The notes beneath the pieces are model-generated. The model worked only from the letters and a program-made list of their open reading frames with translations, ran no database searches and had not been told where the DNA came from. This document shows, piece after piece, positions 19,416 through 33,983 of a stretch of 64,000 nucleotides of DNA (position 1 is the stretch's first letter; each line of letters starts with the position of its first letter). The stretch is from Planctomycetia bacterium. Lineage in GTDB: Bacteria > Planctomycetota > Phycisphaerae > UBA1845 > UTPLA1. A program made the position numbers and the translations under genes. The stretch is taken from the NCBI GenBank assembly GCA_015200345.1, contig CP054187.1, positions 3,813,393 to 3,877,392 of the forward strand, given 5' to 3'.

Positions 19416-22400
19416 ATGATGACCATCAAATCCAGAGAGATTCGGAATTTCGGCAAGGTCGGTGACGCGCTCCCGATTCCCAACCTGATCGCCATTCAGG
19501 TGGAATCGTACAAGCGTTTCTTGCAGGCGGATGTTCCACCGGAGAAGCGCACCCCGACGGGACTGGAGGGCTTGCTGCGAGAGGTTTTCCCCATCTCCAG
19601 CTACGACGAAAACATCGTCCTGAATTACAAGGATTACGAGCTGGGCAAGCCGCGCTACACGCCCGACGAGTGCCGCCAGTTGCGTCTGACTTACGGCATG
19701 CCGCTGCGCATTGCATGCAGCCTGCATCGCAAGGACAAGGACGAGATCACCGAGGAGCGCATCTACCTCGGCGAGATTCCGATCATGATCGGCGGCGGCG
19801 AGTTCATCATCAACGGCGCCGAACGCGTCATTGTCTCCCAGCTGCATCGCTCGCCCGGTGTCGACTTCATCAAAGAGACGCTCGAAGCCGACCGCCCGCT
19901 GCACGCCTGCCGCATCATCCCCGAACGCGGAAGCTGGATTGAGATCAACATCACACGACGCGACGTCATGGCGGTCCGCATCGACCAGTCCGGCAAAATT
20001 CCCGCCACGTGTTTCCTGCGGGCGATGGATCATGCCTACGGAACCGATGAGCAGATCATCCGCGCTTTCTATCAGACGAAGGTCGTCCGCACGTCGGCGC
20101 TCAAGCCCGACATGTACGTCGTGTCCGATGTCTGGCCCGATGGCGACGTCGCCGACCGCGGCGAGCCGCTGGTTCGCGCCGGCTGCCAGATCGGTGACGC
20201 GGTGGGGCGCATCCAGGCGACCAGCCTCAAGCAGCTCGAAGTGATCGAACACGTGGCGGATCCGCTCATCCTCAATACCCTTGCCGAGGACAGTTGCCAC
20301 AGTCACGAAGACGCCCTGATGAAAATCTACAAAGCGCTTCGGCCAGGCAACCCCGCGCAGCTCGATAAGGCCGTCAAGCTCTTTCACGAGAAGTTCTACG
20401 ACGAGAATCGCTATCGCCTGGGCCGCGTGGGCCGATTCCGCATCAATCGCAAGTTCGGCCTGTCGCTGCCGACGTCGTTCAACACGCTCACAACGGCCGA
20501 TTTTGTCGCTTGCCTGCGTTACCTGCTTGATCTGCGCAGCCAGGAGCGCGTCGGTTTCAGCATCCCCAAGCGCGTGCCGTTTGAACTGTGTGTGCTCAAG
20601 TGGACACGCGAGCTGTGCGAGCAGATCGCCGCGTACCAGGTCCGGGGCAACAAGCCCAAGGATCCGAAGGAGGGCGTCGTCCTCGGTGAGTTGGATGCCA
20701 TTCGCGACGGCCGCAAGAAGCTGGCCCCCGCCGACGTGCTGAAGGAATTGCTGAGACAGGTTCGGAGCATTAATGACGCTCCCGGTGAATGGGTTCCGAC
20801 GGCGACCATCAATCTGGATGTGATGCGGCCGCTGCTGGGGCGAACGAAGTCTGATCCCGGTCGCGACAGCGAAGTGAACAAGGCGGCGCGGGATTTCATT
20901 GTTGCAACGATCCGAACCCGCGCGGTGCGAATCATCGAGGGCATCGAGGCGTTTCTGAACTGCGAGAAGATCGCCCATCCGGACCTGGCGCAACTTGAGT
21001 TCATCAATTACTACGCTCGCCCGGGGCAGATTTATACCTTTGACGAGGAAACATCGAAGAAGGCCGCCGCGGCGCTGGAAGCCGAAGTCGAGTCGGAATG
21101 GCGCGAGTTGTTCGGCAACGCCGCCCGCCACATCGCCTTCGAGCCTTTTGAGAAGACCAACGACGTGCTCGACAAGTATGGCCAGAAGGATCAGCTCTCC
21201 ATCGGCAACGTCCACGAATACGCCTGGAAGATGACCCGCGTCATCGTGCAGGAGGACGACATCGACCATCTCGGCAACCGCCGTTTGCGCACGATCGACG
21301 AGCTGGCCTGCGACGAAATTCGCAAGGGCTTCCTCAAGCTGCGGCGCACCGTGCAGGAGCGCATGAGCATGCGTGAGCCGGACCAGCTTGGAAAAATCGC
21401 CGAACTGGTGAACTCCAAGGCCATTTCCGGCGCAATCGAGTATTTCTTCGGCCGCGGCGAGTTGTCACAAGTCGTCGACCAGACCAACCCGCTAAGCCAG
21501 TTGACGCACGAGCGTCGCCTGTCGGCCTTGGGTCCCGGCGGGTTGAACCGCAAGCGCGCGGGCTTCGAAGTGCGCGACGTACACATTTCTCACTACGGCC
21601 GCATCTGCCCGATTGAAACGCCGGAAGGCACGAACATCGGCCTGATCGCCTCGTTGAGCATTTACTCGGCCGTGGATGAGTACGGATTTCTTATAACGCC
21701 GTACCGAAAAGTGGACAAGAACCACGCGGTGAACGGAGTCAGTGAGTTTCTGCGCGCCGACGAAGAGATGAAGACGGTGCTGGTGCCGCCCGATGCCGTC
21801 GATATCAAGACCGGCAAGGTCACGGGCGATCACATCATGGCGCGGGTCCGTGGCGACTTGGCGGTCGTCAACAGCACGGATGTGGAGTACGTCGATATTT
21901 CGCCCAAGCAGACGGTCGGCGTGTCGGCCTCGCTGATTCCCTTCCTCGAGCACGACGATGCCAACCGCGCGTTGATGGGCAGCAACATGCAGCGCCAGGC
22001 GGTCCCGCTGCTGATCACCGATCCGCCAGTCGTGGCGACGGGGATGGAGCGCGTTGTCGCGCAGAACAGCGGCATGGTGGTGCAGGCGCGGCAGGACGGT
22101 ACCGTCACCTATGTCGATGCAATGCGGATCGTCATCGACAACACGGACGAATATGAGCTGCGCAAGTTCCAGGGTCTCAACGAGCGGACCTGCCTGAACC
22201 AGGTTCCGATCGTTGCCTTGGGCGACAAGGTCAAAAAAGGACAGATCATCGCCGACGGTCCTGCGACGCGGCAGGGCGAACTGGCCCTGGGCCGAAACGT
22301 CCTGGTGGCGTTCCTCACGTACGATGGTTACAACTTCGAAGACGCCATTCTGATCTCCGAGCGGCTCGTGCAGAACGACACCTTCACGAGCATTCACATC

Positions 22401-23897
22401 GAACAGCACGACATCGAAATCCGCGAGACGAAGCTGGGCCGTGAGGAGTTCACGCGCGACATTCCCAACGTCTCGGAACGAGCGCTTCGCAATCTCGATG
22501 AGAGCGGCATCGTTCGGGTCGGCACCGAGGTCGGCCCCGGCGATATCCTCGTCGGAAAAGTATCGCCCAAGAGCAAGAGCGAGTTGTCCCCCGAAGAAAA
22601 ACTGCTACATGCGATCTTCGGTCGTGCCGGTGAGGACGTCAAGAACGATTCGCTGGAAGTGCCCAGCGGCATCTATGGCACCGTGATCGACACCAAGCGC
22701 TTCAGCCGACGCACGAACGTTTCGGAGGAGCAGAAGCGGCTTCTCAACAAGCGCATGAAGGACATGCGCACGGCCTTCAACGCCAAGGTCATCGGCATTT
22801 TCCGGCAGATGATCGAGGAGATGGAGGCCGTGACCGGCCAGCCGATCGTCGACCCGAACACGAAACAGGTCGTCGGTCGCAGCGACATTCAGGAAGTTGT
22901 CATGGAGCAGATCGGCGAGCCGGGCAATTGGGCGTTTGATCTGAAATGGGTCAAGCCGGTCGCCAAGCGCGACGAATGCGAACCGATCTATCGAAAGTAC
23001 TGGGCCAGCATCGAGGAACACCTCGCCGAGCGCGATCGCAAGCTCGCCCAGGTCAAGCGAGGCGATGAACTCCCGCCCGGCGTGCTCGAGATGGTCAAGG
23101 TCTACACGGCCACCAAACGCCGCCTGTCCGTGGGCGACAAGATGGCGGGGCGACACGGCAACAAGGGCGTCATCGCGAAGATTCTCCCGGTCGAAGACAT
23201 GCCGTACCTGGAAGACGGCACGCCGATCGACATCTTGTTGAACCCGCTGGGCGTACCCAGTCGCATGAACGTCGGCCAGATTCTCGAGACGCACCTCGGC
23301 TGGGCGGCGCGCATCCTCGGCTTCCAGGCGATCACGCCGGTTTTTGATGGCTGCAAGGAATCCGAGATTCACGCGGCCGTGGAAGAAGCCAATCGCAAAG
23401 TTGCCGAGCAGGCGGCCGATCCGAAGGTGGTGGCCAGTGCGGATAAGGACCGGCTGATCTTGAGCCAGATGCCGTTCGGCGGAAAGGTTCGACTGGCCGA
23501 CGGTCGCACGGGTGAATTGCTCGATCAGCCGGTGACGGTTGGCTACATGTACATGATGAAACTGCACCACCTCGTGGATGACAAGATTCACGCCCGAGCG
23601 ACCGGTCCGTATTCGTTGATCACGCAGCAGCCATTGGGCGGCAAGGCGCGGACCGGCGGTCAGCGCTTCGGGGAAATGGAAGTGTGGGGTCTGGAGGCGT
23701 ACGGTTCGGCCTACATCCTTCAGGAATTGCTGACGGTGAAGAGCGACGACGTCGAGGGCCGCACGAAGATTTACGAGTCGATGGTCAAGGGCGAGAACAC
23801 GCTCGAGGCCGGCACGCCGGTCAGCTTCGATGTGTTGTGCAACGAGATTCGCGGCTTGGGCATGAACATCCAGTTGGAGAAAGGCCGGACGATTTAG
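19416..23897 (+). CDS. rpoB: DNA-directed RNA polymerase subunit beta
   Basis: A 1493-residue beta subunit, a little longer than E. coli RpoB (1342). It starts [17 protein letters not shown]; an upstream in-frame TTG (19254) would add a stretch with no homology. Landmarks in order are RSPGVDF, the rifampicin region [18 protein letters not shown] followed by [27 protein letters not shown], the [13 protein letters not shown] loop and the C-terminal [20 protein letters not shown]. Residues equivalent to E. coli S512, Q513, D516, H526, R529 and S531 are kept, while 514 is Val and 518 is Thr. It forms the catalytic core with the rpoC product 650 bases downstream; a GNAT-like gene lies between them. 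Confidence 0.98.
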   Translation: MMTIKSREIRNFGKVGDALPIPNLIAIQVESYKRFLQADVPPEKRTPTGLEGLLREVFPISSYDENIVLNYKDYELGKPRYTPDECRQLRLTYGMPLRIACSLHRKDKDEITEERIYLGEIPIMIGGGEFIINGAERVIVSQLHRSPGVDFIKETLEADRPLHACRIIPERGSWIEINITRRDVMAVRIDQSGKIPATCFLRAMDHAYGTDEQIIRAFYQTKVVRTSALKPDMYVVSDVWPDGDVADRGEPLVRAGCQIGDAVGRIQATSLKQLEVIEHVADPLILNTLAEDSCHSHEDALMKIYKALRPGNPAQLDKAVKLFHEKFYDENRYRLGRVGRFRINRKFGLSLPTSFNTLTTADFVACLRYLLDLRSQERVGFSIPKRVPFELCVLKWTRELCEQIAAYQVRGNKPKDPKEGVVLGELDAIRDGRKKLAPADVLKELLRQVRSINDAPGEWVPTATINLDVMRPLLGRTKSDPGRDSEVNKAARDFIVATIRTRAVRIIEGIEAFLNCEKIAHPDLAQLEFINYYARPGQIYTFDEETSKKAAAALEAEVESEWRELFGNAARHIAFEPFEKTNDVLDKYGQKDQLSIGNVHEYAWKMTRVIVQEDDIDHLGNRRLRTIDELACDEIRKGFLKLRRTVQERMSMREPDQLGKIAELVNSKAISGAIEYFFGRGELSQVVDQTNPLSQLTHERRLSALGPGGLNRKRAGFEVRDVHISHYGRICPIETPEGTNIGLIASLSIYSAVDEYGFLITPYRKVDKNHAVNGVSEFLRADEEMKTVLVPPDAVDIKTGKVTGDHIMARVRGDLAVVNSTDVEYVDISPKQTVGVSASLIPFLEHDDANRALMGSNMQRQAVPLLITDPPVVATGMERVVAQNSGMVVQARQDGTVTYVDAMRIVIDNTDEYELRKFQGLNERTCLNQVPIVALGDKVKKGQIIADGPATRQGELALGRNVLVAFLTYDGYNFEDAILISERLVQNDTFTSIHIEQHDIEIRETKLGREEFTRDIPNVSERALRNLDESGIVRVGTEVGPGDILVGKVSPKSKSELSPEEKLLHAIFGRAGEDVKNDSLEVPSGIYGTVIDTKRFSRRTNVSEEQKRLLNKRMKDMRTAFNAKVIGIFRQMIEEMEAVTGQPIVDPNTKQVVGRSDIQEVVMEQIGEPGNWAFDLKWVKPVAKRDECEPIYRKYWASIEEHLAERDRKLAQVKRGDELPPGVLEMVKVYTATKRRLSVGDKMAGRHGNKGVIAKILPVEDMPYLEDGTPIDILLNPLGVPSRMNVGQILETHLGWAARILGFQAITPVFDGCKESEIHAAVEEANRKVAEQAADPKVVASADKDRLILSQMPFGGKVRLADGRTGELLDQPVTVGYMYMMKLHHLVDDKIHARATGPYSLITQQPLGGKARTGGQRFGEMEVWGLEAYGSAYILQELLTVKSDDVEGRTKIYESMVKGENTLEAGTPVSFDVLCNEIRGLGMNIQLEKGRTI

Positions 23898-23947
23898 GTA
23901 AGCGATCCTGGGCGGCGCCGAAGGGCAAGCGCCGGGAGGTTGCGAGC

Positions 23948-24421
23948 ATGACCGGAATCAAGTGCGAAGTGGTCCAGAAGCTGGACGTCGCGGAGTTGAA
24001 GAACTTCTACGACGCGCAGGGCTGCATGATGCCCCAGTCGGTGGACAAACTGTCGAAGCTGGTCGACAACTCGGTGTGCTTCGTGACGGCGCGTGACGCA
24101 TCGGGCCGGTTGATGGGCATTGCCCGCGGGCTGGCCGATGGCGTGCGGGGCTACCTGACGGAATGCAAACTGGATCCGTCGATGCAGGGCCCCGGCGCAG
24201 TCACGCACATCGACGGCCGCATCGAGCACGATCAGTACGGCATCGCACGACAGATGGCCGAGTTGGTGATCGGGGCGTTGGCGAAGATGGGCTGCGAACG
24301 GATCGACGCGGCGGCCTACGGGACGGAAGTGGATTTCTGCGAGGAGATCGGCTTCAAGCGCGCGCCGGGCATCGTACCGATGTCGCTGGACGTGCGGGCG
24401 CACGTGGGTGCGTCGGCTTGA
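23948..24421 (+). CDS. GNAT-like small protein lodged between rpoB and rpoC
   Basis: A 157-residue protein whose beginning ([23 protein letters not shown]), strand [17 protein letters not shown] and end ([22 protein letters not shown], then PGIVPMSLD) follow the GNAT fold seen in small N-acetyltransferases. The acetyl-CoA loop, normally Q/R-x-x-G-x-G/A directly before a helix, is replaced by [26 protein letters not shown], an insertion of about 12 residues, so the enzyme may be inactive or bind another ligand. ATG 23948 has GGGAGG before it; a longer in-frame extension would overlap rpoB. Its placement suggests co-expression with RNA polymerase and perhaps a role in acetylating or regulating it (inference). 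Confidence 0.7.
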   Translation: MTGIKCEVVQKLDVAELKNFYDAQGCMMPQSVDKLSKLVDNSVCFVTARDASGRLMGIARGLADGVRGYLTECKLDPSMQGPGAVTHIDGRIEHDQYGIARQMAELVIGALAKMGCERIDAAAYGTEVDFCEEIGFKRAPGIVPMSLDVRAHVGASA

Positions 24422-24546
24422 AGAAGATGCCGGCGGCGACCGGCGGAATTGGTGAATCACGGCGCGATCAGGGATGCGCGTGCGGAACAGATAAACCCAT
24501 CGGCCTGCGACTTCGCGGGCCGGAGCCTACTCGAGGAAGAAGATTC

Positions 24547-28989
<4,443 letters not shown>

Positions 28990-29047
28990 TGCTGATACGA
29001 CAAGGGGTTGCCGCCGCCGGGGGCTGGTTGCGTCGGGCGGGCTTTGG

Positions 29048-29077
29048 TTGACCGAACGTCGAATCCGGCCTTACAAT
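29048..29077 (+). promoter_or_regulatory. Candidate sigma-70 promoter for rpsL-rpsG
   Basis: TTGACC (29048-29053), an 18-base spacer and TACAAT (29072-29077), with the start of transcription expected near 29084. The match is among the best by eye in this window and would let the ribosomal genes be transcribed apart from rpoC. Confidence 0.5.
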
Positions 29078-29152
29078 GCGGGGCTTTCCCCGCCGAATGG
29101 CCGGGAGTGAATCGCGAACACCGGTCCGGCCGGTAGTGAGACAGAGGTAGCA

Positions 29153-29545
29153 ATGCCAACGATTAACCAGTTGTGTGCCCGGCCTCGCCGAGCGGAAACG
29201 CGCAAGAGCAAATCGCGTGACTTGGAGAATTCGCCACAGCGGCGAGGCGTGTGTCTGATCGTGAAGACGATGACGCCCAAGAAGCCGAACTCGGCCTTGC
29301 GGAAGGTCGCCCGCGTTCGCCTGTCAAACGGGCGCGAAGTGACGGCCTACATTCCCGGCATCGGTCACAATCTTCAGGAACACTCCATTGTGCTGGTGCG
29401 CGGCGGTCGTGTGCGTGACCTGCCGGGTATTCGGTATCACATCCTGCGCGGCGTACTGGACTGCGCCAGCGTCGAAGATCAGGACAAGTTCGGCGTTCGA
29501 CGGAACAAGTCGCGCAGCAAGTACGGCACTAAGCGCAAGAAATAG
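29153..29545 (+). CDS. rpsL: Small ribosomal subunit protein uS12
   Basis: A 130-residue S12. The start [54 protein letters not shown] and [10 protein letters not shown] are diagnostic. S12 sits at the decoding centre of the 30S subunit. Lys43 (in TPKK) is kept, while position 88 is Arg ([10 protein letters not shown]) where most bacteria have Lys. Lys88Arg is a known streptomycin-resistance substitution in Mycobacterium tuberculosis. D89, the residue methylthiolated by RimO in E. coli, is kept. It is followed by rpsG after 123 bases. Confidence 0.98.
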   Translation: MPTINQLCARPRRAETRKSKSRDLENSPQRRGVCLIVKTMTPKKPNSALRKVARVRLSNGREVTAYIPGIGHNLQEHSIVLVRGGRVRDLPGIRYHILRGVLDCASVEDQDKFGVRRNKSRSKYGTKRKK

Positions 29546-29668
29546 GCAAAGGCACGCAATCCGATTCAGACAAACGGCCGGATGTTCCGGTCGAGTATGG
29601 GGCCAGGCGAATTTTCGTCGGCGACGCGTGTGGGATTTCCCCGCACCCCAGAAACATGAGGAGAGATC

Positions 29669-30145
29669 ATGGCATTCAAGAAGTGGACTCGATCGGGAGA
29701 ACAGCTCAAGGGCGATCCGAAGTACAACAGTCGTCTGGCTTCCAAATTCATCAACTGCATGATGTGGAACGGCAAGAAATCCGTCGCGCAGAAGATTTTC
29801 TACGACGCGCTGGATCGCATCAGTGAAAAGGTGAAGGACACGCCGCCGATTCAGGTTTTCGAGCAGGCGATTCAGAACGTCCGCCCGAACATTCAGATCC
29901 GCAGCAAGCGCGTCGGCGGAAGCAACTACCAGGTTCCGATGGCCGTTAATCCCCGGCGCAGCCAGTCGCTTGCCATTCGCTGGATTCTTGACGCAGCCCG
30001 CAGCAAGAAGGGCCGGCCGATGCACGAAAAGCTGGCGGCCGAGCTTCTTGACGCCTTCAATCGCACCGGTGCCGCCATCACGACGCGCGAAAACGTGCAC
30101 AAGATGGCCGACGCCAACAAGGCCTTTGCTCACTTCGCCTGGTAA
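29669..30145 (+). CDS. rpsG: Small ribosomal subunit protein uS7
   Basis: A 158-residue S7, which binds the 3' domain of 16S rRNA and nucleates 30S head assembly. Visible landmarks are [37 protein letters not shown] and the C-terminal [31 protein letters not shown] precedes the ATG at 29669. The usual str-operon neighbours fusA and tuf do not follow: a strong intrinsic terminator lies 50 bases after the stop codon, so the transcription unit ends here. Confidence 0.98.
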   Translation: MAFKKWTRSGEQLKGDPKYNSRLASKFINCMMWNGKKSVAQKIFYDALDRISEKVKDTPPIQVFEQAIQNVRPNIQIRSKRVGGSNYQVPMAVNPRRSQSLAIRWILDAARSKKGRPMHEKLAAELLDAFNRTGAAITTRENVHKMADANKAFAHFAW

Positions 30146-30191
30146 CACGCTGCGGAGCGGCCAACCCATTCGATTGCCCGATTATTCCCAT

Positions 30192-30220
30192 GCCCGCGGT
30201 CGAAAGACGGCGGGCTTTTT
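30192..30220 (+). terminator. Intrinsic terminator after rpsG
   Basis: GCCCGC (30192-30197) pairs with GCGGGC (30210-30215), with an inner GTC/GAC stem and a GAAA tetraloop, separated by one mismatch, followed by five T. This is a textbook rho-independent terminator. Confidence 0.85.
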
Positions 30221-30358
30221 CATGCGCGGTCAAATCGCCTCGCATGTGACTAAGATTCATGGAATGTCGCTGCCGCCTGATCGGTATAGAGAGAGCACAG
30301 GCGAGGCGTTCTGAAGGCGGCATTCGAAAATGCGGCGGACCTTGCGATCGTGGAGGAC

Positions 30359-30363
30359 GGAGG
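30359..30363 (+). promoter_or_regulatory. Ribosome binding site GGAGG for the msrB lipoprotein
   Basis: GGAGG lies 9 bases before the GTG at 30373 and decides this start over the ATG at 30259, which lacks a Shine-Dalgarno sequence and would place a signal sequence deep inside the protein. Confidence 0.6.
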
Positions 30364-30372
30364 AAACCGAGC

Positions 30373-30969
30373 GTGACGAGACACCGGACGAATGTTGAGA
30401 GCGGCGATTGGGTTCATTATGTACTGATCGGCGCGGCTGCGCTGGCGGGGTGCGAGGCGAAATCGCCGCCGCCGGTCGGGCAGCCGGTGGTTGAGCAAGT
30501 GAGCGGGAGGATGGAAATGGACAAGGATGCGGGTCACAAGACGGCGGCCGAATCGAGTGAGCAAGTGAACGCAGCGGGCACCGTGCAAAAGTCCGACGAA
30601 CAGTGGAAGGCATTGCTGACGCCGGAGCAATACTACGTGACGAGGCAGAAGGGAACCGAGCGAGCGTTTACCGGGCAGTATTGGAACCACCACGAAAAGG
30701 GCGTCTATCGTTGCGTCTGTTGTGGCGAAATGCTGTTTCAATCCGAGGATAAGTTCGACTCCGGCTGCGGATGGCCGAGCTTCGATGCTCCGGCCGACGC
30801 GAAGGTGATTCTCGAAGCCGAGGATCGCAGCCACGGCATGATCCGTACGGAGGTCATGTGCAAGAAGTGCGGGGCGCACCTCGGGCACCTGTTCGACGAC
30901 GGTCCGACCGAGACGGGAATGCGGTACTGCATCAACTCGGCGTCGCTGAAGTTCGAGGGAAAGAAATAA
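30373..30969 (+). CDS. msrB: Methionine-R-sulfoxide reductase MsrB, predicted lipoprotein
   Basis: A 198-residue protein. The N-terminus has a lipoprotein-like signal, [14 protein letters not shown], with the lipobox Cys. After a charged linker ([18 protein letters not shown]) comes a full MsrB domain (about residues 75-198): the zinc ligands are in RCVCCGE and [21 protein letters not shown] is the substrate pocket, and the catalytic Cys is in [11 protein letters not shown]. MsrB reduces the R epimer of methionine sulfoxide in proteins. With the signal it would act at the membrane or periplasm, repairing oxidised envelope proteins. The signal is short and starts at a GTG, so the location is less certain than the enzyme. 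Confidence 0.88.
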   Translation: MTRHRTNVESGDWVHYVLIGAAALAGCEAKSPPPVGQPVVEQVSGRMEMDKDAGHKTAAESSEQVNAAGTVQKSDEQWKALLTPEQYYVTRQKGTERAFTGQYWNHHEKGVYRCVCCGEMLFQSEDKFDSGCGWPSFDAPADAKVILEAEDRSHGMIRTEVMCKKCGAHLGHLFDDGPTETGMRYCINSASLKFEGKK

Positions 30970-31040
30970 CACGCCGGACTGAAATTGCGTGACACAGGGT
31001 GCCGGTACGACCAAGTAATCGGTTGCCCGCAGGCATGCAG

Positions 31041-31070
31041 GAAGCCGACGGATAGCCATCCGCCGGCTTC
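31041..31070. terminator. Hairpin between converging msrB and secretin-N-like genes
   Basis: GAAGCCGACGGAT (31041-31053) pairs with ATCCGCCGGCTTC (31058-31070), with one mismatch. No T-run follows on the plus strand, so it may be a bidirectional or weak terminator for the converging genes. Confidence 0.5.
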
Positions 31071-31101
31071 GTTCTCACACATCGCTTGACGGGGCAGCGC
31101 C

Positions 31102-32067
31102 TCACCACGACGCACGGACCACGAGAACCAGCGACGATCCGACGTGTGCGCCGGCGGGTGCCACTCCAACGGCCAAATCGTGGTTCGCCTTAAGTTGAAG
31201 CGTCGTGCGGATGTTGTAGGTGCTGGTTTGGGGCAGGGCCGTGGGCGGGCTGCCAGAACCGGACGCTTCATTCACCGACGGAGCGCGAAATGCGATGGCC
31301 ATGGCATCCAGCTCTACCAGGGCGCCCTCGCCGTGAACGCTCATCAATCGGCCTTTGACGCGAACCGAAAACCTTTCGGCGATCATTCCCTCGATTTCGA
31401 ATTGCTGATCCTTGGTGGTAACGGTCCGAAGGCGACCCATCAGTTTGATCGTCCCGAATCGAGCAAGCTCCTTTCCGACTTCGGCCAAGTCTGGCGGCAA
31501 CTCCAGCCCGGCATCGGGTTTGTCTGGGCCGGCTGTGAGGAATGAGAATTCAAGCGAAACATTCGGTGAAGCAACGTCCATCTCGTTAACCAAGTCAGCA
31601 ATCTCCCGCACAGACTTCTCCATGCCGCGCACGAGAAGTGATGAACACCGGCTATCGATGGATAAGGTGACGCCACTCCGGGCATAGGCTGCGGAGAGCT
31701 GGGTGGCAACGTCCTGGGGCCGGGCGGAACGCAAGTGAATAAGTCGTACCATGGTCGCGTCTCCTCCACGATCCGCGTTCGTGATTTGATCGATCAAGGC
31801 GCGAGCCTGGTCGACTGACTCGGCCGGGCCTCGCAGCACCAGCACGGAGGTATCATCGACCGCGCTCAACACCAGATCCGGGAAGACCTCGCCAATCGTT
31901 CGTGCAACGGCCTGTGGGTTTGCATTTTGTAACCGAACCACAACGGGGATCTGGGGCAGCCCCTTTTCACGTTCGGGATTGGTCGGCGCCGGGTGCGCCT
32001 GGGGCGGCTCTGATTGGGCCCCGTTTGCGAAGAATGCGATCAGAACGGTGATGAAGGCTTTCGTCAT
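31102..32067 (-). CDS. Secretin N-domain-like protein, exported
   Basis: A 321-residue protein with a signal peptide (KAFITVLIAFFANGAQS). It then has two secretin-N-type modules: IPVVVRLQNANPQAVARTI with VLVLRGPAESVDQARALI (about residues 45-110), and VRLIHLRSARPQDVATQL with SLLVRGMEKSVREIADLV (about 115-185). There is no secretin pore-forming end, so this is not a complete type II/III or pilus secretin. It ends with strand-rich segments of unknown fold. Reading away from the ECF sigma/anti-sigma pair, it is the last gene of that likely operon, with AAGGATC before ATG 32067. Its expression is probably controlled by the ECF factor (inference). Confidence 0.7.
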   Translation of the reverse strand: MTKAFITVLIAFFANGAQSEPPQAHPAPTNPEREKGLPQIPVVVRLQNANPQAVARTIGEVFPDLVLSAVDDTSVLVLRGPAESVDQARALIDQITNADRGGDATMVRLIHLRSARPQDVATQLSAAYARSGVTLSIDSRCSSLLVRGMEKSVREIADLVNEMDVASPNVSLEFSFLTAGPDKPDAGLELPPDLAEVGKELARFGTIKLMGRLRTVTTKDQQFEIEGMIAERFSVRVKGRLMSVHGEGALVELDAMAIAFRAPSVNEASGSGSPPTALPQTSTYNIRTTLQLKANHDLAVGVAPAGAHVGSSLVLVVRASW

Positions 32068-32105
32068 ATTTGATCCTTTCCAAAGTGTGTTGCCATTCGG
32101 GCGAT

Positions 32106-32651
32106 TCACGTTCCCGGAGCCGTCGTGGTCGAATGCTCGGCCGCATCCGGAAGCGGCGCGTACAGCCAAACAATCTGCACGGCGGGATTCGTGGTTGCGT
32201 ATTGAACGGCCATTTCGTGTGAAGGATGTCTCAACACAATCCCCTCTGCATCAGCGAGCTCGGTAATAGCCGGTGCGTTATCGCGGGAAGGCCCGACAAC
32301 AACGACGCTGGACGGTGACGTCGAATCCGCCGGCCACCACCGCCAGCCAATGGAGATTGTCGTCGCGAGTACCAGGACGGCGGCAATTCGCCACTTCCAG
32401 GCTTGCCCTGCCTGGTGTTTCGCGAATGCTGATGAGCGCGCGCTACTAATCGAATGCGGATCCGAGCAAATGCGTTTGGCTGCGGCAGCGAGTTGAGCCA
32501 TGTCGTCTCGGAAGCGACTGGCCTCGGCTCGTGCCCGGCGACACGCTTCGCAGGCTTCGCAATGACTCGCCAGCCGCGCGGCATCCTCATCGCTCAACGC
32601 GTCGTCGAGCCACGCATCAATCCATTCCGTCGCCTGTTCGCAGAGGGTCAT
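32106..32651 (-). CDS. Zinc-finger anti-sigma factor
   Basis: A 181-residue anti-sigma factor. The zinc-binding motif H30-x3-C34-x2-C37 (SHCEACEACRRAR) matches the ZAS/zf-HC2 domain that holds ECF sigma factors at the membrane. A single membrane segment lies at about residues 88-105 (WRIAAVLVLATTISIGWRW), followed by an extracytoplasmic tail with no recognised fold. Its ATG overlaps the ECF sigma stop by four bases (ATGA), so the two are co-translated. The signal that releases the sigma factor is unknown. Confidence 0.88.
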   Translation of the reverse strand: MTLCEQATEWIDAWLDDALSDEDAARLASHCEACEACRRARAEASRFRDDMAQLAAAAKRICSDPHSISSARSSAFAKHQAGQAWKWRIAAVLVLATTISIGWRWWPADSTSPSSVVVVGPSRDNAPAITELADAEGIVLRHPSHEMAVQYATTNPAVQIVWLYAPLPDAAEHSTTTAPGT

Positions 32652-33217
32652 GGCCGATAGTCCTTGAGCGATTCCACCAGCGCCTTTCGCGCGAGATGAA
32701 CGTGCGTGCGGACCGCAGCGACGGACAACTCCATCACGCGCGCCACTTCTTCGTATGAGAGTTCTTCTAACATGCGGAGCGTGATCGCCAATCTCTGCTG
32801 ATTCGGCAATCCGGCAATCCGGTCGCGCAGAGCATGCAGTCGTTCAGCCATCATGACGGAATCCATCGGCCCGCCGCGTGAAGCCGGCTCGAGATGGTCG
32901 TTCAGCGCCTCGGGGTGCCGCCGCCGCCGATGATTCATGCAAAGATTCGCCACCGTGCGCATCAACCACGGCATCGCGTCCCCGTCAGACACGTTCAACC
33001 CGTTTGTCAGCGCGAGTCTGAACGCGTCCTGCACAATCTCCTCCGCGTCGTGTCGGTTCCAGATCAGCTTCACGGCAAAGGTCTCGAGGCGTCGTCGAAT
33101 GCCATCCAAATTCTGTCTTGCCGGGTCCGTCTCCGTGACGGGGCACGTAGGTTCGTCACGCCGGCGGCAGGGCGGCACGGTTGCTCCGAGGTCTGGATCG
33201 TTTCCCGCGGTTGACAT
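32648..33217 (-). CDS. ECF (extracytoplasmic function) sigma-70 factor
   Basis: A 189-residue ECF sigma factor. Region 2 is seen in EEIVQDAFRLALTNG and DAMPWLMRTVANLCMNHRRRR, and region 4 in LRDRIAGLPNQQRLAI, ELSYEEVARVMELSVAAVRTHVHLARKALVE. It recruits RNA polymerase to stress or envelope promoters and is held inactive by the anti-sigma factor overlapping it downstream. The ATG at 33217 with a GAGGATC site is chosen over the upstream ATG at 33262. The 235 bases to the divergent zinc-ribbon gene may hold an autoregulated promoter (not resolved). Confidence 0.9.
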   Translation of the reverse strand: MSTAGNDPDLGATVPPCRRRDEPTCPVTETDPARQNLDGIRRRLETFAVKLIWNRHDAEEIVQDAFRLALTNGLNVSDGDAMPWLMRTVANLCMNHRRRRHPEALNDHLEPASRGGPMDSVMMAERLHALRDRIAGLPNQQRLAITLRMLEELSYEEVARVMELSVAAVRTHVHLARKALVESLKDYRP

Positions 33218-33452
33218 GGATCCTCGGGGCGGCGGGTCGGCCGCGATAGGGATATGTCTCAAGACAGGCGGATGTTTAGTCTACCACCGAAACAACTTTC
33301 AGTTTTATTCAGCCCATGAGGTAGCGGTCTCTGGGAGATTGCCGGTTCGGCGGCTATCCTCCCGTGAGGTCGGTGGTTAGAGAGATCGCCGGGTTTTATA
33401 GTGGTATGACCCGGAAGCGGATTCTTACAATGTTCAGACAAGGCGGACGAGA

Positions 33453-33947
33453 ATGGTAAGTTCGGACAAGCCCTTGGACCCACCGCAGGCCGGCGGACCG
33501 TACTGTGACCGGTGCAGGGAGTCGGCTCGCCCGGGTGCGATGTATTGCCCGCGCTGCGGGGAGCCGCTAGGGCTGGCCGGTATGACCGCCTCCGCGACGG
33601 CGCCAGCCCCATCTTCCGAGGCTCCTGGAGCGAAAGGATCTTCCTGGCGGGCCTGCGACAACGCGGCAGACGTGCAGTACCGCTGGGGTTCGGCCTGGGG
33701 CGGTCAGCGGTTGCTGGGAACGGAGAATATCGAAGTGGCGATCATCAACCGGGGACGGCCGTTGCGGTCGGTGGTTCTGGAGATCCGAGGGCGGTCGCCC
33801 AACGGGTTGCCGCCGGTGCGGATGTTTCAGGAGATCGAGGAACTGCCGCGCAACCGAGAGGTGCGATTCGAACTGGCGTCGTATGAGATGCCGGACGAGA
33901 TCGAAGAATTAAACCTGTCGATTGTTTCGTCGACAGCGGTAGAATAG
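33453..33947 (+). CDS. Zinc-ribbon domain protein, function unknown
   Basis: A 164-residue protein with an N-terminal double CxxC zinc ribbon (Cys18, Cys21, Cys32, Cys35 in YCDRCRESARPGAMYCPRCGE). A Pro/Ala/Ser-rich linker follows and then a domain that includes RWGSAWGGQRLLGTENIEVAIINRG, possibly a beta-sandwich. No membrane segment is visible. The role is not recognised. It lies upstream of the SPFH protein with a 36-base gap, so the two may share a transcript. Confidence 0.65.
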   Translation: MVSSDKPLDPPQAGGPYCDRCRESARPGAMYCPRCGEPLGLAGMTASATAPAPSSEAPGAKGSSWRACDNAADVQYRWGSAWGGQRLLGTENIEVAIINRGRPLRSVVLEIRGRSPNGLPPVRMFQEIEELPRNREVRFELASYEMPDEIEELNLSIVSSTAVE

Positions 33948-33983
33948 CCAACGCCCCGCGCCGCGGGAGAAAGGTAGGCTGCC

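Noticed and set aside
19365..21269. Long open frame antisense to rpoB
   Set aside because: High-GC codon bias opens frames on the opposite strand of strongly conserved genes; it has no domain and lies fully inside rpoB.
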